A stretch of DNA of 24,664 nucleotides from DAOPXV01 sp035352535 (GTDB lineage Bacteria > Muiribacteriota > UBA9980), in assembly GCA_964545075.1 (NCBI GenBank), contig CAZJFS010000055.1, positions 1-24,664 of the forward strand. Reading direction: 5' to 3'. Numbering within the stretch: the first letter of the stretch is position 1; the number at the start of each line of letters is the position of its first letter. Under the pieces are notes generated by a model. The model saw nothing but the letters and a program-made list of their open reading frames with translations, had not been told where the DNA came from and searched no databases. Below, piece by piece: positions 22,895 to 24,664 of the stretch. Both the position numbers and the translations under genes were made by a program.

Positions 22895-23470
22895 TTATTT
22901 CAATGAAATCCCTGCCGCACCTAAAACGCTTAACATTTCGGCATTTCCTTTATTTTTAGCGATATCGAAAACAGTTCGGCCCAATTTATCCTTGACGTTC
23001 GGATTGGCGCCGGCGCCCAGCAGAACGCGCGCCGCTTCGACGTGACCGTTTTCGGCAGCCCTCATAAGCGCGGTCCAGCCGTATTTATTCTTGAAATTTA
23101 CTTTGGCGCCCTCTTCAACGAGAAGCTTTACTGTCGCCAGATGGCCTTCGGCGGCGGCGATATTAAGAGCGGTGTTACCGTATTTATCTTCTATGTTTAA
23201 TTTGGCGCCTTTATCGATAAGAAGTTTCACGACTTCGGTATGCGGCGTTTCACAAATACGCATAAGTGCGGTCCAGCCGTATTTCCCCTTGAAATTTATG
23301 TTTATGCCTTTGTCGATAAGGACCTTCACTACCGAGATGTGACCGTGGCGGCCGGAAATGTTAAGCGCCTGGTATAACCTTTTATCCGAAAAATCAAGGC
23401 CTATAATGAACGCTTTTACCGTTTCGACATCGCCATTTTTGGCCGCTATTTTAAATTCTTCTTGTGACAT
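22895..23470 (-). CDS. Ankyrin-repeat protein
   Basis: A 191-residue protein made almost entirely of ankyrin repeats: five or six copies of the 33-residue unit from about residue 4 to 185, with clear G-T-A-L/W-T-A-L and G-A-x-x-N hallmarks (YGWTALMR, YGNTALNIAAAEGH, EGAKVNF, GAGANPNVKD). There is no signal peptide, membrane helix or catalytic domain. Such proteins mediate protein binding; the partner is unknown. The start is supported by GGAG nine bases upstream of ATG 23470 and a good promoter. Two repeats are nearly identical at DNA level, indicating recent internal duplication. It is probably monocistronic, since it has its own promoter and ends at the terminator at 22820-22870. Confidence 0.92.
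   Translation of the reverse strand: MSQEEFKIAAKNGDVETVKAFIIGLDFSDKRLYQALNISGRHGHISVVKVLIDKGININFKGKYGWTALMRICETPHTEVVKLLIDKGAKLNIEDKYGNTALNIAAAEGHLATVKLLVEEGAKVNFKNKYGWTALMRAAENGHVEAARVLLGAGANPNVKDKLGRTVFDIAKNKGNAEMLSVLGAAGISLK
23063..23298 (-). repeat. Duplicated ankyrin-repeat DNA
   Basis: The 38-base segments 23063-23100 and 23261-23298 differ at only four positions. Their offset is 198 bases, exactly two 33-residue repeats, consistent with duplication of a two-repeat block. Confidence 0.75.
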
Positions 23471-23510
23471 CGGGATCAGCTCCGTATTCTGCGATTAATT
23501 TTGTGCCGGC

Positions 23511-23540
23511 ATTTTAACATTTTGTCATTCCGGCTGTCAA
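23511..23540 (-). promoter_or_regulatory. Promoter for the ankyrin gene
   Basis: On the minus strand a perfect TTGACA (23535-23540), an 18-base spacer and TAAAAT (23511-23516) preceded by TGT (extended -10). Transcription would start near 23504, about 34 bases before the ATG at 23470. Confidence 0.7.
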
Positions 23541-23575
23541 TATAGTCAAACGCGTGATCGGGTAATGCGAATTTA

Positions 23576-24295
23576 TCACTTTGTAAAAAATTCCCTGTAT
23601 TCAGCGAGCCTTTGCAGCGATTCCTCGAACGATTTAACGCCGAATTCATTATCCGGCATGGACATGTGAATTATCGTGGGTATGCTTATCGTCGAATAGG
23701 ACTCGTGTTTCGGACCGTTAATAAGCCGCTTTCTGTTAACGACTTTTTCCACTCCGATTTTATGTTTGCTTCTTATTTTTTTCGCGACATTATAAATATA
23801 TTTCAAGACGAAATTGCCGTATTCAAAGGTTTCTTTTCTTTTTGGAATATAGCCTTTATGAATAACGTTATTCCTGAATTCAACCTGTTTTTGTTCGGCG
23901 GGCGCCGGCGCTTCCTCGAATTCGTTTAAATATAAAAAATAAAACGCGCCGGCTTGTCTCTCCGACTGGGTCGCGACCATTTTCCAGGTTTTCAAATAGT
24001 GGTCATAGTCAATATTTTTGGAGGAAATAATGGCTTCAATGCAAAATTCGTAAAATCTTTCAAGCGAAGCCGCAAAGCTTGAAACCGCTTCTCTGTAATA
24101 GCCGTCCATGAAGGCCATAGCGCCAAGGTCGAAGAGAATCTCGAATTTTTGTTCCTGAATAAAAGTGGTGCTCTCATGGCCTTTGTCGCATGTCATTTTA
24201 TATATTCCGTCATCGCACATTTCAACTTCGACGAAATTCAGATCGTTTATTTTATCTTCGGTCAGACATTTCTGGCAGGAGATCAATAACTTCAT
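23576..24295 (-). CDS. Zinc-ribbon protein with HEPN-like motif
   Basis: A 239-residue soluble protein of no named family I can assign. The N-terminus has a zinc-ribbon pattern: C7-x2-C10, then C36-x3-H40 (CDKGH). Residues about 55-175 are helical, and contain R141-N-N-V-I-H146, the Rx4H motif with an Asn after Arg that marks HEPN domains. A variable stretch rich in Ala, Pro and Glu (APAPAEQK) precedes it. HEPN domains are helical and often RNA-cleaving in defence and toxin systems, though many are inactive or have housekeeping roles. AAAGGA lies upstream of ATG 24295 and a promoter is visible at 24343-24371. No partner nucleotidyltransferase or antitoxin is adjacent in the window. The HEPN call rests on one short motif. 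Confidence 0.7.
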   Translation of the reverse strand: MKLLISCQKCLTEDKINDLNFVEVEMCDDGIYKMTCDKGHESTTFIQEQKFEILFDLGAMAFMDGYYREAVSSFAASLERFYEFCIEAIISSKNIDYDHYLKTWKMVATQSERQAGAFYFLYLNEFEEAPAPAEQKQVEFRNNVIHKGYIPKRKETFEYGNFVLKYIYNVAKKIRSKHKIGVEKVVNRKRLINGPKHESYSTISIPTIIHMSMPDNEFGVKSFEESLQRLAEYREFFTK

Positions 24296-24342
24296 TATTA
24301 CAACCGTCCTTTACAATATGATGCGATGCTCCGACGCGATTT

Positions 24343-24371
24343 ATTATATCAAATCACATCAGAGTTTGCAA
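24343..24371 (-). promoter_or_regulatory. Promoter for the zinc-ribbon/HEPN-like gene
   Basis: On the minus strand TTGCAA (24366-24371), a 17-base spacer and perfect TATAAT (24343-24348). The start of transcription is expected near 24336, about 40 bases before the ATG. The rest of the 198-base spacer 24296-24493 shows no gene. Confidence 0.7.
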
Positions 24372-24493
24372 ATCAGTCCCATCGTTTCTTTTTTTTGCGG
24401 TCGAAATTTTTTATGCCGAGAAAACTACCTGAGATGGGTCCCCCGCACCTCCGCAGAGCCGTAAAACGCAGCGAAGACCGTAGAGCGCGACAA

Positions 24494-24664
24494 TTATTTC
24501 GACGTTCTAATCCGCGCAGGACCGGCCCATTCGTTCCAACTGTCATCATAATCCTTATAATGAACGTAGTGAAGGCCGTTAGCGGTTTTGATCACGATCG
24601 CGGGATACCATTTTTTATTCCATTCGATCTCCACCGAGGATCCCGCCTTATATTCCTTGTTTTT
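24494..24664 (-). CDS. C-terminal fragment with Tudor-knot/Agenet-like domain
   Basis: Only the last 56 codons lie in the window; the N-terminus is beyond the right edge. The visible segment reads VEIEWNKKWYPAIVI, then GLHYVHYKDYDDSWNEW and GPARIR. This follows the pattern of small Tudor-knot or Agenet-like barrels (V-E-W-x-x-x-W-Y-P-A-x-V ... H-Y-x-x-Y-D-x-x-W-x-E-W) found at the ends of diverse bacterial proteins. The role of the domain in bacteria is not settled; the overall protein cannot be named. The stop is TAA at 24494-24496, and no clear terminator follows. Confidence 0.8.
   Translation of the reverse strand, partial: KNKEYKAGSSVEIEWNKKWYPAIVIKTANGLHYVHYKDYDDSWNEWAGPARIRTSK

Noticed and set aside
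24400..24503. Long-range inverted repeat GTCGAAAT (24400-24407) and ATTTCGAC (24496-24503)
   Set aside because: Only eight bases, 88 bases apart, with the right copy inside a coding end; likely chance.

Overview
The window is ordinary bacterial chromosome: tightly packed genes, clear Shine-Dalgarno sites (AAGGAGG type), recognisable sigma-70 promoters, ATG starts with one GTG start, and intergenic DNA much richer in A+T than the genes. I saw no phage genes, transposase, CRISPR array, rRNA or tRNA. The lineage cannot be fixed from sequence alone. Many hybrid histidine kinases, a TPR-SpoIID wall enzyme, a pyruvate kinase carrying a ferredoxin domain and several unrecognised envelope proteins would fit a little-studied, possibly uncultured phylum. 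Wallbacteria, Riflebacteria or Elusimicrobia-like groups are a guess only.

Layout. Positions 1-640 (minus) hold the start of a lipoprotein with a TPR-like region and tandem KQVYVDGHYE repeats, behind a full-consensus promoter. Positions 945-1109 (plus) encode a 54-residue proline-rich peptide. Positions 1361-3541 (minus) and 3834-5459 (plus) are divergent envelope proteins: a polytopic membrane protein with a large soluble domain, and a secreted protein. Alanine racemase (5514-6662, plus) converges on a TPR-SpoIID/LytB wall enzyme (6659-8791, minus), and their stop codons share bases.

Positions 8963-22792 (plus) form the heart of the window, a run of nine genes with gaps of at most 19 bases or small overlaps. 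The order is pyruvate kinase with a C-terminal ferredoxin-like domain, three hybrid histidine kinases (695, 758 and 1123 residues), a free Hpt protein, a single-domain response regulator, a membrane-anchored HEAT-repeat protein, a processive-type family 2 glycosyltransferase and a PP-loop tRNA-thiolase-like enzyme. The only promoter I could place for this run lies before pyruvate kinase (8827-8855).

Positions 22820-22870 carry a bidirectional terminator. Beyond it, on the minus strand, are an ankyrin-repeat protein, a zinc-ribbon protein with a HEPN-like RNxxxH motif, and the C-terminal end of a protein with a Tudor-knot/Agenet-like domain that runs off the window.

How the genes may work together (inference): the three kinases, the Hpt protein and the receiver contain every part of a multistep phosphorelay. 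The natural output is the HEAT-glycosyltransferase pair, making or exporting a polysaccharide. Synthesis would then be controlled by phosphorylation, since no PilZ or GGDEF domain is present in the cluster. Placing a redox-type pyruvate kinase first could tie expression to central metabolism.
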